Source of the DNA: Hanleya hanleyi
Taxonomy: Eukaryota > Mollusca > Polyplacophora > Lepidopleurida > Hanleyidae
Direction of reading: 5' to 3'
Length of the DNA stretch: 64,000 nucleotides
Assembly (NCBI GenBank): GCA_036873755.1
Contig: JAVTVY010020238.1
Location: 1 to 64,000, forward strand
Both the position numbers and the translations under genes were made by a program. Below, one piece after another: positions 23,846 to 32,560 of this stretch. The notes beneath the pieces are model-generated. The model had not been told where the DNA came from, did not search any database, and worked only from the letters and a program-made list of their open reading frames with translations. The first letter of the stretch is position 1. Each line of letters opens with the position of its first letter.

Positions 23846-24033
23846 CTTGTGAACATATATCATCTGATACCCGGACTTGTGAATTCTAATGGACATACAT
23901 ATTTGGACTCTAAATTACTCTCTATATATACATTACACCATGAACTTGTTTGTCATTCTTTTGAATAAGTACTCGATTATACGTCAGTTCGATGACTCGG
24001 TTTAACTGTTATATACCCCACTATGATTTCTTT
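23846..24033. other. Non-coding remainder after truncated PolB
   Basis: No recognisable polymerase motif; includes a small duplication of 'ggacttgtgaa'. The truncation point of PolB lies in or just before this stretch. Confidence 0.5.
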
Positions 24034-24163
24034 CACTGCGTGAAATGGTCAAGTTTCCAATTCCGGGAACCCGCCGGAAACCTATTGGAAACTGTGTCGC
24101 TACAGTTTCCAATAGGTTTCCGGCGGGTTTCCGGAATTGGAAACTTGATCATTTCACGCAGTG
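24034..24163. mobile_element. Near-perfect 62-bp foldback
   Basis: Arms beginning 'cactgcgtgaaatg' pair over ~62 bp with only about two mismatches and a ~6-base loop. TTT flanks both ends. This fits a very small MITE-like insertion between the convergent gene blocks; the RNA would form a strong hairpin on either strand. Confidence 0.65.
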
Positions 24164-24846
24164 TTTCTCTCTATACATACGTTCACCTCAATTCTTGTTT
24201 GCAGCGTTCTTATATACTTGCACATGCATTCTTGTTCACTTGTTCACCTTAATAAATATTCGAACTTCACTTGGGTTTTCATGAAGATTTTTATTGAACA
24301 CCACCACCACCGAAACATTCGTACTAACCATGCTCCGAGCAGGTTATATCATGGTCTTAACACCTATGTTGGGTTTCTGGGTATTGATGGGTCACATCCC
24401 GAGCACTGAAAGAGTTCCAAATGTTTCCTTAGACGTCCGGATGTTCAACCTCCGGGACTTTTTCACCGGCCTGGCCCGACCCAGCACGCAGCGCGCGCGC
24501 GCGTCATCACCGGCAGTGCGCGCGCGTGGGTCAAAAGGTCAAAGGTCACATCCAGGTCAAAAGGTCTCCCTTTCGGCAAGGTTCGGAGAATACATAGAAC
24601 TTATAGTCATAAACTTAGTCTATACGTGTTGGACGAGTCTTCACTCACCGTATACACGCACCTCAATGAAATGCCCGCTCCACACCTAGACCAAAACACG
24701 TACTTGGTCTGTGGGCTGATTTCATTCGCTCTCTATTTTACTATAGTGCTCTTGCATTCTAACATTGATGGGTTACATTTTGGCCCCATCCTACACCACT
24801 GATTTCAGTTTGACTGAATCTCCACATTGGGCATTGATGCATTATG

Positions 24847-24896
24847 AATAAAACACACAAGACAGGATTTTTTTATGAGATCTCATTTTTTTTATT
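24847..24896. terminator. Back-to-back poly(A) signals between PolB and the late genes
   Basis: AATAAA on the plus strand at 24,847 and on the minus strand at 24,896-24,891, separated by 'atgagatctcat'. A further AATAAA at 24,251 (+) lies in a stretch matching the protease/PolB junction of element C near 62,452. They serve convergent transcripts. Confidence 0.6.
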
Positions 24897-25011
24897 CAGT
24901 AACAACAACAACGTGGGAACAACCACGTGAAAACTGAAGCCCAGAACAAGGGGCTTGTACATTGAAAGAACTGAAGCCCAGAACAGGGGGGCGTGTGTAC
25001 ATTGAAAGAAT

Positions 25012-25485
25012 TCAAGCCCAGAACGGGACTTGTACATTGAAATGATGGGCGGCCCAGTCATATACGAGTACATCTCGGTCCTCGGCCTTGGGGTACTCGT
25101 CAAACATCTGTACGATGGTAGATAAGGTCCTTCCCCGGCATCGATGGTACAGGTAAAACAAGCAATATTGTCCGCACACCATACTGTCCAGGCTTTGCAA
25201 CGTTTTAGTATTCCAACACCACGTCTCTGTGCCTTGTTCCATGAAGTCTGTTAAATCGGCATGGAGGGGTGATAGGCCGTACGGATCAAAGTATTCGCCC
25301 TGCTCTTCTGTCAAGTACACGGCCACCCAGTGTTGACCGGGTCGATCCATCGGGTCTGTATTCAGGACGTAAGCAGCAGGATACACACGGTCTAATGGGA
25401 ACACATCTCGGGCGAACACTCCTTGAAACACCATACGTGTTCCTGGGTCAGTCTCCAGCACGTTGCTTATCTGGTCTGTATCCAT
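25012..25485 (-). CDS. Adenain-like cysteine protease (Polinton A)
   Basis: 157 residues from ATG 25,485, one base after the capsid stop codon; an upstream GTG in frame is ignored. Polinton and adenovirus maturation protease (C5/Ulp1-like) that cleaves virion precursors. Visible catalytic set: His52 in 'GQHWVAVY', Asp67 in 'YFDPYG', Gln97, and Cys108 in 'CGQYCLFYL', in the family order His-Asp/Glu-Gln-Cys. Length is close to the Polinton norm and no break is visible. Last gene of the leftward late block, ending before the poly(A) signals. Confidence 0.85.
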   Translation of the reverse strand: MDTDQISNVLETDPGTRMVFQGVFARDVFPLDRVYPAAYVLNTDPMDRPGQHWVAVYLTEEQGEYFDPYGLSPLHADLTDFMEQGTETWCWNTKTLQSLDSMVCGQYCLFYLYHRCRGRTLSTIVQMFDEYPKAEDRDVLVYDWAAHHFNVQVPFWA

Positions 25486-25486
25486 G

Positions 25487-26773
25487 TTAGGTGGCGTAAT
25501 CACACAGGACGTTGCGCGCCTTGTCTACTTGAATAATGTTGTCAAACTCAGCGTAGCAGATCACATTGATGGTTTTCGGTAAAGGTGTCCCGAAATGCAG
25601 TTCCAAGCGTAAGTTGCCTTTCTTGACGAGACTCAGTTGATGATCGTTGTCTAAAGTGGGGGTCAGAACGAAACAGAACAATGTGTATCCTTTGCCGAAA
25701 TCGTCTCGACTGATCATATTTCCCTCGTCTTGGTTGAGATAGTTCAGATAGCTCCGGATGTAATTGTCCGTTCCGAAATTAGGTTGTAAAAGCCGTGCCG
25801 GTACCTGTTGGCCATCCACATGCAGGGCCACGAAATTGATGTTGAACGCTTTTAGGTTGAACGGATTCCTCGAGAGAGTCCCATTATAACTGACGTTCTC
25901 CACACAGGCTAGGGTTAAACGCTTGGGCAAATCCCCCAGGAACAGGTTTTCTTGATTGACAATCATATTGCCTTTAGGAACGGAAAAGACCTTGGTCTGT
26001 ACTCGTCGAATCGGGTACTGGGCTGGTTTTTTCTCCAAGGCTCTGATGTGCCCCAACTGTACACCTGGGCTGGGTTTCACTTTGCGTACAAACAGACTTG
26101 CTTCTTGGATGACAATGTTATACTCGAGGTCCTCATTCGGGGCCATCAAAGCAAACGCAGGCGTTGCGCGCACTAGTCGTATTTTGACAGGTACTCCATT
26201 CAAGAGGTATGGGTCCTGTATGAATAAGTCCGCATGCAGACGTCCCATCATATCGACCGATTCACTCTCTGCTGTGAAATTCACTCTCTCCGTGTAGCCG
26301 TTATTATCAGGACTCGCTTCCATCTTGCCTGGGGTATCTCGGTAGAACAACGGGGCTGTCAAATACGACTTTTTAGCGTCACGCCCGTAGGATAACAGTG
26401 TTTCGATGTAGGCTCGGTACGGGTACGTGTTCGTCGAGGCGCTCACCAGTTTATCACTCAGGGCTATATCCACTTGCTGGAATAGCGAATGAAGCCAGAG
26501 ATTCACTGGACCCACGGGTGCATCTGCTTTCAGGACTGTCCCATCTTTATTGGTGATTTTAGCATTCACATATAGGTACGTATGGGCTAAATCCAGGTAG
26601 GTCGTATCTGCGTTGGTGATGGTGAATTCAATGGGGCCTGTGGCTGTAATGCTGGAAAGGGGCGGATGTTCCACCCACTGACCCTCTTCGGCACTGGTCT
26701 GAGTAGGTGGGACGGTCCATAAATCAAATTCACTGTTGGTAGAAGGACACGACTCGGCATGGATGAAAGCCAT
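25487..26773 (-). CDS. Major capsid protein, double jelly roll (Polinton A)
   Basis: 428 residues, intact. Opens MAFIHAESCPSTNSEFDLW and has the block 'VPPTQTS..EGQWVEH', then 'YLDLAHTYLYV', 'VNLWLHSLFQQVDI' and 'TNTYPYRAYIETLLSYG', all hallmarks of the Polinton hexon-like capsid protein. It should trimerise into the pseudo-hexameric capsid tiles. Starts ATG 26,773, just after the core-protein stop, and ends one base before the protease ATG. The homologue in element C (60,700-62,000) is frameshifted. Confidence 0.9.
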   Translation of the reverse strand: MAFIHAESCPSTNSEFDLWTVPPTQTSAEEGQWVEHPPLSSITATGPIEFTITNADTTYLDLAHTYLYVNAKITNKDGTVLKADAPVGPVNLWLHSLFQQVDIALSDKLVSASTNTYPYRAYIETLLSYGRDAKKSYLTAPLFYRDTPGKMEASPDNNGYTERVNFTAESESVDMMGRLHADLFIQDPYLLNGVPVKIRLVRATPAFALMAPNEDLEYNIVIQEASLFVRKVKPSPGVQLGHIRALEKKPAQYPIRRVQTKVFSVPKGNMIVNQENLFLGDLPKRLTLACVENVSYNGTLSRNPFNLKAFNINFVALHVDGQQVPARLLQPNFGTDNYIRSYLNYLNQDEGNMISRDDFGKGYTLFCFVLTPTLDNDHQLSLVKKGNLRLELHFGTPLPKTINVICYAEFDNIIQVDKARNVLCDYAT

Positions 26774-26775
26774 CT

Positions 26776-27179
26776 TTAAGAAAAGATATCCTTGGTCTTC
26801 GATGTGCGTCGTCCCTGGGTCGGTCGTCGACTGGTGCGTGGTCTCGGTGGGGCAGGTCTTTTATTCCCTACGGTGCGTTGTGCTTTGGTGACCAAGACGC
26901 CTCCCGCTTCTTTGGCGCGACGTTTCAGCGCTTCTTTGGTGCCGCACCGCCCAAGATATCACCCGCGACTTGCAGTCCACTGCGCACCGCTTGTTTGCCG
27001 ATCGCTTTGACCCCACGCGTCACCAAGGGCAGGAACGTTTTGACGATGTTCCCGAGTATGTTCCCCAGCCCATGTCCTCGTTGCATGCGTGTACCCGCAA
27101 AGACAGGAAAGTTACCTCCGGCCTGTTTGGTGTAATGATCGACGTAACTGGCTGTATGGCATTGATAAGGCACCTTCAT
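26776..27179 (-). pseudogene. Basic virion core-type protein (pX/pVI-like), frameshifted
   Basis: Starts ATG 27,179, sharing its A with the penton stop codon. The N-terminal 84 residues hold 'MQRGHGLGNILGNIVKTFLP' and 'AIGKQAVRSGLQVAGDILGG', a Polinton signature resembling adenovirus small core proteins. After ~26,927 the frame ends early, while the next frame carries the Lys/Arg-rich tail up to a stop at 26,776-26,778. One short indel explains this; the copy in element C (60,304-60,699) is intact at 131 residues and shows the full layout. Confidence 0.75.
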
Positions 27180-27961
27180 TATGCAAAGTGAACCGCTCGG
27201 ACTTGACGGAAATGAAGTGTCAGCACCACTTTTCCTCGTTCGAATGCCACCGGTCGTCCCGTGTCGTCTCTTATATCGATGACGATGGAGCTAATATCGG
27301 CCTGACTGACCGGTAGATACACGATATGCCTGAAACTGTGGGTGACTTGAGCTCCATACGTGCCTTTCACCGGGCAGACGCGCAGTAGAGGTACGTTGCT
27401 GTCGCCGACAATGTGTGCATCGACCACGTCCGAGTACAGGCCATACATACCACCACGCATGTCCATCGGGATGTGGCCTATCTCGCCGGTGGGGCCAGCG
27501 TACCCCTGGTAATTGAAACCCAGCATTTGCTGTAGGGTAGGACTGAGTTCGACACTCACGTTGGGGCTGAGCGTGAGATTGGCCTTGTCGTTGAGTGCGT
27601 TGTAATCGAAGTCCACATGATTTTTGAAGGGGAAAGATTTGATGGGTTTTGAAGTATTCGTGACGTCTCGTAGAGACTTATAATGCATCAGACTTCTCAG
27701 TCCACCCATGAACTCCTTGGCGGTATCGTATTGACCTTCGGGTAGTTTGAGTCGAGTTTCTTGTCCTTCGTAGGTCACCTCGTACCATACTTCATTGGCT
27801 CGCACGTTGTACCACGAGAAAGGGTATTGGATATCCACGAGTCCACATTCCCAGCGTCCAGATAAATGCAACGGTTGTGGTAACTGGGTCACGTACTTGG
27901 TCAAGGTGTTGTCAGGAAACACATCAGCCGAGCTGTTACTGGGTAGGGTGAGGTAAAACAT
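27179..27961 (-). CDS. Penton / minor capsid protein (Polinton A)
   Basis: 260 residues, intact, single jelly-roll minor capsid protein expected at the fivefold vertices. Signatures: 'MFYLTLPSNSSADVFPDNTL', 'GRWECGLVDIQYP..WYNV', 'LPEGQYDT', 'NDKANLTLSPNVSVELSPTL' and the C-terminal 'IVIDIRDDTGRPVAFERGKV'. The gene sits between the proline-rich gene and the core-type gene, the usual Polinton order. Confidence 0.87.
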   Translation of the reverse strand: MFYLTLPSNSSADVFPDNTLTKYVTQLPQPLHLSGRWECGLVDIQYPFSWYNVRANEVWYEVTYEGQETRLKLPEGQYDTAKEFMGGLRSLMHYKSLRDVTNTSKPIKSFPFKNHVDFDYNALNDKANLTLSPNVSVELSPTLQQMLGFNYQGYAGPTGEIGHIPMDMRGGMYGLYSDVVDAHIVGDSNVPLLRVCPVKGTYGAQVTHSFRHIVYLPVSQADISSIVIDIRDDTGRPVAFERGKVVLTLHFRQVRAVHFA

Positions 27962-27994
27962 GATGACTGAGCTGTCATGCTGCTGTTGTTGGTT

Positions 27995-28771
27995 TTAATA
28001 CTTCCCCCAGCCATTGGGCGCTAATCGTCGTGATGGTCGCGGTGACTTAGCTCTTGGTGGTAGCAGGGGGTGGCGTGGTAAAAGGGGTGAAAACGTAGGT
28101 GCCCGCCGTGGTGGTGATTTGGGGGGTGACTCCGGTTCCCAAGGTTCTGGTGGTGTACTCACATTCTGCATAAAGGCCCAGCGCTCGGGGTTCCCCACCA
28201 ATTCCTGTGGTACATGCATGTCTTTCAAGCCTTGAGCGAAGGCCTCCCAGTCTCGAGGATTCGTGTGCGTCCTGCGTTGACGCATCAGGTCATTCACTAA
28301 ATCCGTAATGTGGGTACCGGGGACCACCTGATTCTGTACCAGGAGTTCGCCTTTATCATTCCAGGTCATTTTAGGATTCTGTTTCATCCGTTGTAATACC
28401 AGGCCAGTTTGTTTCTTGAACGATGCAGGTACACTCTTCAGGACTTCGTCTTCGACCCACTGTGGAGCTGTGGAAGACACCCCACCCGGCTGTTGGAGCG
28501 GTGCTGAGGTCGGTGGTGTGTAGCGTGGTGGTGGTGGTGGAGCTGGGGTAGAGAGGGTTTTGTATTGGTCCATGAACGTCATGTACTGCTGAAGCGTCTC
28601 ATTGTACTGTTGTACTTTCTCACTGTCGCTTAACCCCGGTCGTTGTAAGATCTGACGCATCTCTTCATCGAGGGTGTGTATCGTCTTCACCGTAGAAGGT
28701 ACGGGGTACGGTAATTGGAGGTTTTGAAGGAGCCGAGGTTCGACGAGGACCATTTTTTTCGTGTGATTCAT
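27995..28771 (-). CDS. Conserved Polinton protein with proline-rich linker
   Basis: 258 residues. Opens MNHTKKMVLVEPRLL; has a helical region (~20-70), a Pro-rich linker (~78-100), a conserved block 'GELLVQNQVVPGTHITDLVN' (~145-165), 'PQELVGN' (~195), and a Pro/Arg-rich tail. I recognise it as a family repeatedly found beside penton genes in Polintons; its function is unknown to me, a virion or scaffold role is a guess. Its ATG overlaps the previous stop as ATGA. The element C copy is split by a retroelement insertion. Confidence 0.7.
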   Translation of the reverse strand: MNHTKKMVLVEPRLLQNLQLPYPVPSTVKTIHTLDEEMRQILQRPGLSDSEKVQQYNETLQQYMTFMDQYKTLSTPAPPPPPRYTPPTSAPLQQPGGVSSTAPQWVEDEVLKSVPASFKKQTGLVLQRMKQNPKMTWNDKGELLVQNQVVPGTHITDLVNDLMRQRRTHTNPRDWEAFAQGLKDMHVPQELVGNPERWAFMQNVSTPPEPWEPESPPKSPPRRAPTFSPLLPRHPLLPPRAKSPRPSRRLAPNGWGKY

Positions 28772-29107
28772 TGTCGGCCGAAGAGTCCACCCAATACTGG
28801 ACCCAACACGGAAGCGGCCAACGGTGCTAAGATAGCCCCGAGAAAGCCGCCTTTCTGTAACACCTTTTTCTTTTGTGTTTGAGAAACTCGCTTCTGGACT
28901 AAGGTTCTTAGACCTGTCTTATGCTTGGTCAACTTCGCCTTCTGAGCCGGAGTCAGTGGTACGTTGCCTTTTAAGATTGAGTCCAATCTCGCACAGACAG
29001 CACACGAGAGCAGGGTCTGCGCCGCGTACAATGGTTCGAACCAACTCGGGTGGGGCCGTCTTCAATACACGGAGCGTGGGAGCGTGCTTCCGTACTCGCG
29101 CAGACAT
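28768..29107 (-). pseudogene. Small basic Polinton protein with Gly-rich hydrophobic tail, frameshifted
   Basis: N-terminal part from ATG 29,107 (MSARVRKHAPTLRVL) and C-terminal part ending at 28,768 lie in different frames that switch near 28,975-28,995. The C-terminal half contains 'LKGNVPLTPAQKAKLTKHK' and a tail 'GGFLGAILAPLAASVLGPVL', a known Polinton signature (short Lys-rich protein with membrane-active-looking tail). The same protein is decayed in relic B at 35,405-35,715 and reduced to its tail in element C at 55,606-55,689. Confidence 0.65.
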
Positions 29108-29228
29108 CGTGTACAACTAATGCCAGAACCCACAACCCTACCCTTTTTATCTATCTCAGAGAACAGAGACAAAAATCAACCCTGATGTGGTATTCCCAGC
29201 TGGGGGAGCCACTGTGGGTGTGTTTACA

Positions 29229-29819
29229 TTATTTTTGCGTGTACACGTGGTGAGTCTCTCCGGGAAAGATGCCGGTGCGTAGTCGAAGGTGGTCGGGGGT
29301 GGCTTGCTTCAGGTCGAAGAGCATATACCCGTGCTGAGGGGTTGTGGCATCTTTAAAGGCTTCCAATGTAAACGCAGTGCGTCCAGGGTACATCTGTCTC
29401 GCCAGGTGCGGCAGTTGAGTGGTATCTCTCGGGTTTTTGAAGACCACCATGTAGTGGGCATTTAAGCTGATGTTCCGATGTTCTTTATTTTTACTGAACA
29501 GATTCTGCACAATGTAGATGATGCTGAGCCGTCGATGATGGCTGCCTTTGGTAAATGAGCTTGGTGTGGAGCACGACGTGGCTTGTAAACGGGGTGTGGT
29601 GGTGATGACTGGGCTCGATACGACTGGTGCTCTCTGTAGACCGGTTTCACTGATGGCTGGTGTTCTCAGTTGGTTAAGTAACGTGCTGACATAGGCTACG
29701 TTGTAAAACACACCTCCGTACAACACACTCAGCAGGATTAGCACTATCACCCCAAAGCTCACTTGGGCTTTGCGCGTTTTGGAAGACGCTGTGTTCAGAG
29801 ACGGTTGCACGGTGTTCAT
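29229..29819 (-). pseudogene. Fusion of a membrane protein N-terminus with the packaging ATPase C-terminal half
   Basis: 196 residues, open throughout. Residues ~20-48 form a transmembrane helix matching the start of the membrane protein in element C (55,039). From ~90 it changes to 'FTKGSHHRRLSIIYIVQNLF', 'HYMVVFKNPRDTTQLPHLAR' and 'RTGIFPGE', the C-terminal half of the Polinton FtsK/HerA-type DNA packaging ATPase. The P-loop and Walker B are missing. In relic B the P-loop part and the membrane gene are separate, so an internal deletion fused the two genes here. TATAAA at 29,861-29,866 overlaps the integrase stop codon. Confidence 0.75.
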
Positions 29820-29861
29820 GGTCGACCGTGGAATGAAGGATGACGGCAGTGGTGTCTGGGT

Positions 29862-30935
29862 TTATAGTCGTTTCACCTGGTTGGAAGCGACCCAGGAATT
29901 GAAGGAACTGGGCCAGCCTTGCCATTTGACGAAATGAAACAGTTTGCCACGTCGACGTTCCGTTTTCAAAATCTGCTCCACCGTGTAGTAGTCTTGCTGT
30001 GTTTTTCCGACAGGCTGTAATTCCGTCTCGTAAAACGTGCCTAGCAACGGTTCCCCTTGAAGATCTTCCAGTTCATAGACTCGCCGCTGTCGGGGTAGGC
30101 GCCGTTTAATCAGGAAGTGCTCATCGCTCCAGTTGGGCAAGTAAATTTTCTCGAACTTGCCCTTGACTTTACTGATCCGTACAGGGTCCCCGACCTTGTA
30201 CATCTCCTTCTGTGCTCGTTGCGATTGCATGGGGTACAAGACACGCCGGACTTGGGCTTCATTGCGTTGGGTCACGGTAATGGGGGCTCTCTGTATACTT
30301 CGATGATAGGCTCGATTGTAACCCCTCAACAGTTTCGGGAGAACATCGATGTACCGCCTTGTATTCTTATAGGTGAAATATTTATACATACGGCCTTTGA
30401 ATGTCCTGTTGAACCTTTCCACCACGGACGCCTTGGTCTCGTTGTACGTATGGAAGAAGAAGACCTTCTGTTTCTTGAGAAAGGCTTGGAACGGTCTGTT
30501 GAGGAATTCCGTGCCTTCGTCGGTTTGCAAATACAAAGGTTTGCGCCCGGTCTTGAAGATATCTTTGAACGCCGCTATGAGATTCGCCCCCGTTTTCGTC
30601 CGGATGGGTACCACCCACGCATACTTGGATAGGATATCGATGCACGTCAAGATATACCGATTCCCATCATTGTGTTTGGCAAAGGCGCTCATATCGACCA
30701 AATCCGCTTGCCACTGGGCATCTATTCCTCCCACGATGACCCGATTCCGTAGAAAATGGCGACGGACAGCTCGATGTAAGGTATAGGTGTCTTGATTTCT
30801 TAACCAATCTCGGACTTGAGCACGTTGTATCCCCTGGGGTTTGGCCGCTCGATAGAGAGCCGACAATGCACTATAGGCCGCCGGACTGTCGGGACTGTAG
30901 TATAAGTTATCCAACACCTTCTCCCAGCGCTTCAT
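29862..30935 (-). CDS. Retroviral-type DDE integrase with chromodomain (Polinton A)
   Basis: 357 residues, intact. Inserts the element DNA into the genome. Catalytic triad visible: Asp78 in 'QWQADLVDM', Asp139 in 'LQTDEGTEF', Glu173 in 'ASVVERFNRT' (D-E spacing 34). A C-terminal SH3-like region is followed by a chromodomain at ~317-357 ('YTVEQILKTERRRG..FHFVKWQGW'), which likely steers insertion to methylated-histone chromatin. TATA box at 30,971-30,979. The element C copy carries one nonsense codon. Confidence 0.9.
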   Translation of the reverse strand: MKRWEKVLDNLYYSPDSPAAYSALSALYRAAKPQGIQRAQVRDWLRNQDTYTLHRAVRRHFLRNRVIVGGIDAQWQADLVDMSAFAKHNDGNRYILTCIDILSKYAWVVPIRTKTGANLIAAFKDIFKTGRKPLYLQTDEGTEFLNRPFQAFLKKQKVFFFHTYNETKASVVERFNRTFKGRMYKYFTYKNTRRYIDVLPKLLRGYNRAYHRSIQRAPITVTQRNEAQVRRVLYPMQSQRAQKEMYKVGDPVRISKVKGKFEKIYLPNWSDEHFLIKRRLPRQRRVYELEDLQGEPLLGTFYETELQPVGKTQQDYYTVEQILKTERRRGKLFHFVKWQGWPSSFNSWVASNQVKRL

Positions 30936-30970
30936 GGTGACACAATGATGATAGACCCGGAGAGTATGGT

Positions 30971-30979
30971 TTATTTATA
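30971..30979 (-). promoter_or_regulatory. TATA box of the integrase gene (A)
   Basis: 'ttataaataa' on the minus strand ~40 bp before ATG 30,935. Together with the boxes at ~31,540 and 29,861 it shows that the late genes have separate promoters. Confidence 0.5.
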
Positions 30980-30987
30980 ACAAGTTT

Positions 30988-31485
30988 CTACCACCGTTGT
31001 GTTGGTTGACTCAGTTCAGCCGGATAGTCTATAGCCTCGTCGTCTGGTTCATGACTAGACAGTTGCTCATTGGGTTCAGCCAGCGCGTCCTCAATAGCAC
31101 GAGCCCACCCCAACTGGTCTGATGACCGTTCGTCCGGTGTAAAGAGCTGGTCCACAATAGGCACCACTTTCTCCAAGGCTGTCCACAGATCAGGGTCTAG
31201 GGTGAAGCTTTGCGTAGGATCGTGGTAACGTCCCACACGGGCAAAGAAGGGTCCACGGTGTACGTAGTTGGCGTTCTGGAGGTGGATGAGGTTTCCGTCG
31301 AGCTCACCGCTCAACACTCGTTTAAATTTGGTCCAACCATCACGGTGTAGGGTAACCGTAGTGGATGTGTACTCCGAACTCCACCCACAGGCATCCCGAT
31401 CTTCCACGAGGGTGACTTTATCTTCATAGACGTGTAACCCCACCTGGGGTGTAAGGGGTAGGATGGCTCGTAGGACGGGTGACAT
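30988..31485 (-). CDS. PC4-like double-domain protein (Polinton A)
   Basis: 165 residues from ATG 31,485; an upstream in-frame GTG lies close to the expected start of transcription, because a TATA box (minus 'gactataaatacgag', ~31,535-31,545) is just upstream. Two similar halves: ~14-60 ('VGLHVYEDKVTLVED ... LHRDGWTKFKRVL') and ~65-115 ('IHLQNANYVHRGPFFARV ... LDPDLWTALEKVVPIVD'). The strand-strand-strand then 'W..L...V' helix pattern resembles the PC4/Sub1 single-strand-DNA-binding fold, which works as a dimer; one protein with two halves could be a covalent dimer. This is a fold guess. The element C homologue has four such units, and a dead copy lies at 10,290-10,800. Confidence 0.6.
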   Translation of the reverse strand: MSPVLRAILPLTPQVGLHVYEDKVTLVEDRDACGWSSEYTSTTVTLHRDGWTKFKRVLSGELDGNLIHLQNANYVHRGPFFARVGRYHDPTQSFTLDPDLWTALEKVVPIVDQLFTPDERSSDQLGWARAIEDALAEPNEQLSSHEPDDEAIDYPAELSQPTQRW

Positions 31486-31557
31486 GCTTGACCCAATGAC
31501 GATCGTTGAATGACACACACTGTGTCTGACCCTCGTATTTATAGTCAGGTCCCACTG

Positions 31558-31884
31558 TCAATACCACAGCGCCAGGGTCAATAGGGCACCGACTATTGTG
31601 AGGCCAATCAGCCGTTGCTGGTTCCGGCGTGAGCGCTCGTGGTCCATAGCCCGAGCATCAAGGATGGCTGTGATAGTCCAGTAGTGATGAGAGATGGCAC
31701 ACCTCTCCATCGAGTGCACTCTGTCGAGGACCGCTTCTGTGAACTCGTTCAGGATCTGGCGTCGCCTCTCGTTGTCGTCGCCATCTGCAAACATGGACCG
31801 AACCACTGCTCGGTAACCCGTGAATGAACTGACCACGGTCGCATGCTGTAAAATGCGAACCGCATAGGGCTCGGTCTCCGTCAT
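31558..31884 (-). CDS. Small tail-anchored membrane protein at the right end of Polinton A
   Basis: 108 residues from ATG 31,884. A longer frame starts at 31,923, but the terminal-repeat TATA box (31,938-31,947) puts transcription start near 31,915, so the inner ATG is more likely. The protein is helical and polar and ends in a hydrophobic 'LIGLTIVGALLTLALWY', a tail anchor at the extreme C-terminus, as in small Bcl-2-family or other tail-anchored proteins. No BH motif is clear, so I give no function. Confidence 0.5.
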   Translation of the reverse strand: MTETEPYAVRILQHATVVSSFTGYRAVVRSMFADGDDNERRRQILNEFTEAVLDRVHSMERCAISHHYWTITAILDARAMDHERSRRNQQRLIGLTIVGALLTLALWY

Positions 31885-31909
31885 GGCTCTGCGACCGTAG
31901 ATAGGCCAA

Positions 31910-32040
31910 TGAATACACCCCACCCCTAAAATCGCCTCCTTTTATACGTTTTTCTACAGTCCGCCATTTTGTACCCACACGCCGCCATTTTGTACCCACA
32001 CGCCGCCATGTTGTACCCACACGCCGCCATCTTGGAACCA
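31910..32040 (-). repeat. Right terminal inverted repeat of Polinton A with promoter and YY1-like sites
   Basis: Inverted match to ~20,560-20,680: AAGATGGCGGC-type repeats (four, one perfect), 'actgtagaaaaacgtataaa' and 'gattttaggggt'. The repeat thus carries a core promoter at both ends, one for the CARD-like stub and one for the tail-anchored gene. Confidence 0.75.
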
Positions 32041-32229
32041 CACGCCGATTGTGGGGAAAAACACCAGTACATCAACACACACCAACAAGTCTAGACATGC
32101 CTTGATCACGTGATCGTCATGGGAAACCCCCACTGGGGAATCACCCCACTGGGAAACCCCGCCCTCCGCAATTTCCGCCTCAAATTTTACCCGGGGGAAC
32201 AAAAAAGTAGGTCAATAAGACCTGTAATC
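32041..32229. other. Non-coding flank of Polinton A
   Basis: Contains short duplicated 'ccccactgggaa' segments. The outer boundary and target duplication of the element were not resolved. Confidence 0.4.
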
Positions 32230-32560
32230 CATTTTATATACTACTCACCAGGCCGCCATCGTAGATTTCCCCATGAAACTTTATCGTGATTTCTCAGGAA
32301 GTACTGCATGGATCTTTCTCAAATTTGATACACAGGTTCCCCTTGTGGTCCAGTTGTGCAAGATGCCTGTCTTGATCCGATTCGAAAATCAATAATGGCC
32401 GCCAGGTGGCCATCTTGAATTTCCTCTTGAAACAATGTTATCGTGAATTCTCACGAACTACTTCATGGATCTTTCTGAAATTTGGTACACAGGTCCCACA
32501 TGGAGTCTAGTTGTGCAAGATACCTTTTTTGGTCCGATTCAAAAATCCAAGTTACCCTTC
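32230..32560. repeat. 157-bp tandem repeat, two copies
   Basis: Same family and orientation as 19,815-20,395; units start near 32,285 and 32,442. Confidence 0.85.

Noticed and set aside
28960..29000. Programmed frameshift in the small basic protein gene
   Set aside because: No convincing slippery site or pseudoknot; other genes in these elements have random frameshifts, so mutation is simpler.
31885..31923. Longer N-terminus of the tail-anchored protein from ATG 31,923
   Set aside because: The TATA box at 31,938-31,947 places transcription start near or downstream of this ATG.
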